64,000 bases of DNA. Origin: Myxococcales bacterium. Lineage in GTDB: Bacteria > Myxococcota_A > Polyangia > Haliangiales > Haliangiaceae. The number at the start of each line of letters is the position of its first letter. The first letter of the stretch is position 1. The notes under the pieces were generated by a model. It did not search any database, was not told the DNA's origin, and saw only the letters and a program-made list of their open reading frames with translations. This document shows, in pieces, positions 62,809-64,000 of the stretch. The DNA lies in NCBI GenBank assembly GCA_016717005.1, contig JADJUF010000007.1, forward strand, positions 440,001-504,000. The letters are read 5' to 3'. A program made the position numbers and the translations under genes.

Positions 62809-64000
62809 CGCGCGGCAGCGGCATCTTCAGCGTGTACAGCGCGAGGCGCCAGACGCCGTCGATCTTCACGAACTTGAAGCTACCCTTGACGGTGTAGTTC
62901 TTGAACTCGATGAGGCAGTCGACGCTGGTCGAGGTCTTGTTCGGCGAGATCCGCGCCCAGGTGACGTCGAGGACGCGCACGAACGCGCCGAGGGCGGCGT
63001 GGCGCTCGCGCTCGGTCCGCTGGAAGTCCTCGAGCGTGATCGACTCGCGGAACCCCTCGGCGGCGTCCTGGTAGACCGCGTCGACGTCGCCATCGAACGA
63101 GCGCGTGATCACGTCGTTGACCAGGCCCCGCAGCTCGATCCGGTTGCCCTCGACCCGGTCACGCCGGGCCTCGGCCGAGCCGACCACCTTGGCGAGTTCG
63201 GGGGGCACCTCGACCGAGAGGCCGAGCAGCTTCCACGCCCCGGCCTCACGCCGAAAACTGACGCTGCCGCGGGTCGCCGCCCGATCGAAGGCCAGGCGCA
63301 CGTCGACCCGGCCGGTCTGCCCGCCCGGGCCTCGGTTGGTCTCCGTGGAGATCACCGACGTGACCTCGCGGAACCGACCCAACGATTGGTTGAGGTCCGT
63401 CATCTTGGCGACGAACGTGTCCTCGAGCACGATCTCCTGGAACCGCTCCGACGACGCGTCGTAGACCTCCTCGAACGCGCCGTCGCGCAGCTGCACGAAG
63501 ATGCGCTCAGCGTTGGGGCGAAAGTCGGGCGGGTGCCGGCCACGCAGCTGCAGTCCGACGATCACCGAGATCCACGCGAAGACGAGGCAGAAGCCGACCA
63601 CGACCCCGCGCGCGAGCACGCGCCCGCGCCGGGTCCGCGGCACGCCCGGCAGGATCGTCAGCGACTCACCGACGACGTCACCGATCTTGCCGCCGACGCG
63701 ATCGGTCAGCTCGGCCACGCGATCCGCGGCCTGGACCACGCGGTCGGTGATGACCGAGGCGGTGGTCGCTCGCCGACGACGACCGGCGGCCCGGCCCGAG
63801 GCCTGCCCCGACGCCTGCCCCGACGCGCCGACCGCGACCAGGATGGCGTCCGCCGTCGGCCCCGACACGTCCGCCGCCGCCGCGACCGCCCCGACCGCCC
63901 CGTCGATCGCGACGTCGATCGCCCCCGACGACGGCGCCGCGACGTCGACCGCGACGTCGATCGAGCCCGACGACTGGGCCGCGACGTCGACCGAGCCCGA
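62798..64000 (-). CDS. single-pass membrane protein, 5' end cut by window edge
   Basis: The frame is open to the last base, with an upstream Asp/Val/Ala/Ser-rich segment (SGSIDVAVDVAAPSS), so the start is probably beyond the window; a GTG at 63868 is the first in-window candidate. The protein has a basic low-complexity region, an amphipathic segment, and one hydrophobic helix (GVVVGFCLVFAWISVIVGL). The rest has two repeats of an NTF2-like or DUF-type alpha+beta domain (AFEEVYDASSERFQEIV and DVDAVYQDAAEGFRESI). Each repeat has a similar helix-strand order, suggesting an internal duplication. Function unknown. Its last codons and stop lie in array B. Confidence 0.7.
   Translation of the reverse strand, partial: SGSVDVAAQSSGSIDVAVDVAAPSSGAIDVAIDGAVGAVAAAADVSGPTADAILVAVGASGQASGQASGRAAGRRRRATTASVITDRVVQAADRVAELTDRVGGKIGDVVGESLTILPGVPRTRRGRVLARGVVVGFCLVFAWISVIVGLQLRGRHPPDFRPNAERIFVQLRDGAFEEVYDASSERFQEIVLEDTFVAKMTDLNQSLGRFREVTSVISTETNRGPGGQTGRVDVRLAFDRAATRGSVSFRREAGAWKLLGLSVEVPPELAKVVGSAEARRDRVEGNRIELRGLVNDVITRSFDGDVDAVYQDAAEGFRESITLEDFQRTERERHAALGAFVRVLDVTWARISPNKTSTSVDCLIEFKNYTVKGSFKFVKIDGVWRLALYTLKMPLPRVPG

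Overview
The window is very GC-rich, densely coding DNA with no rRNA or tRNA gene visible. It looks like the chromosome of a myxobacterium (phylum Myxococcota), perhaps of the Kofleriaceae/Haliangium type. This is an inference from content: many lipoproteins with Pro-Asp-Ala spacers, a MYXO-CTERM tail with Cys-rich DUF4215-type repeats, MopE-type metal-binding motifs, a VIT/VWA/AgmX-like protein, and a Ser/Thr kinase with a fused zinc-finger anti-sigma module and propeller.

Layout. 1-7.5 kb: a vWA lipoprotein cut by the window edge, a degenerate receiver protein, a PQQ sugar dehydrogenase, small membrane proteins and lipoproteins, BolA, and a quinone oxidoreductase downstream of an ArsR repressor whose promoter predicts a leaderless mRNA. 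7.6-15 kb: a contractile-injection-type AAA+ ATPase with an unknown helical partner, an OmpA-like lipoprotein, an NAD isocitrate dehydrogenase and a copper monooxygenase-like lipoprotein. 14.7-18.8 kb: a repeat-bearing intergenic region, then a three-gene operon (Asn/Gln-rich repeat helix, cNMP-fold protein, transporter-HEAT-cNMP fusion). 19-31 kb: a frameshifted MYXO-CTERM metalloprotease, a saccharopine-dehydrogenase-like enzyme, envelope lipoproteins, and a VIT-VWA protein translationally coupled to a BamB-like propeller. 31-39.5 kb: a minus-strand run of two Pol-beta-type nucleotidyltransferases (one frameshifted), a zinc-finger/kinase/propeller fusion, a hydrolase, a sigma factor and a repeat lipoprotein. 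39.7-44 kb: MsrP with an MsrQ-flavoreductase-ferredoxin fusion and an amine oxidase. 44-47 kb: two tandem, partly near-identical MopE-type lipoproteins. 48.9-54.8 kb: an NAD-biosynthesis operon (pncB-prs-nadE-NrtR-like) with a palindromic candidate operator on its promoter and about 570 bp of hexanucleotide repeat inside it. 54.8-57.8 kb: a PfkB kinase and a YfhO-like membrane protein. 57.8-62.8 kb: two large noncoding tandem-repeat arrays flanking a choice-of-anchor lipoprotein and a REP-associated tyrosine transposase (RAYT). The window ends inside a membrane protein.

Four points stand out. The RAYT lies between two arrays whose units share a short core in opposite orientation. The NAD operon has its own putative regulator, operator and microsatellite. 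The MsrP system carries a built-in NAD(P)H electron supply. Three reading-frame breaks all fall on mononucleotide or (GC)n runs, so base-level errors of the assembly must be excluded before any of them is called a pseudogene.
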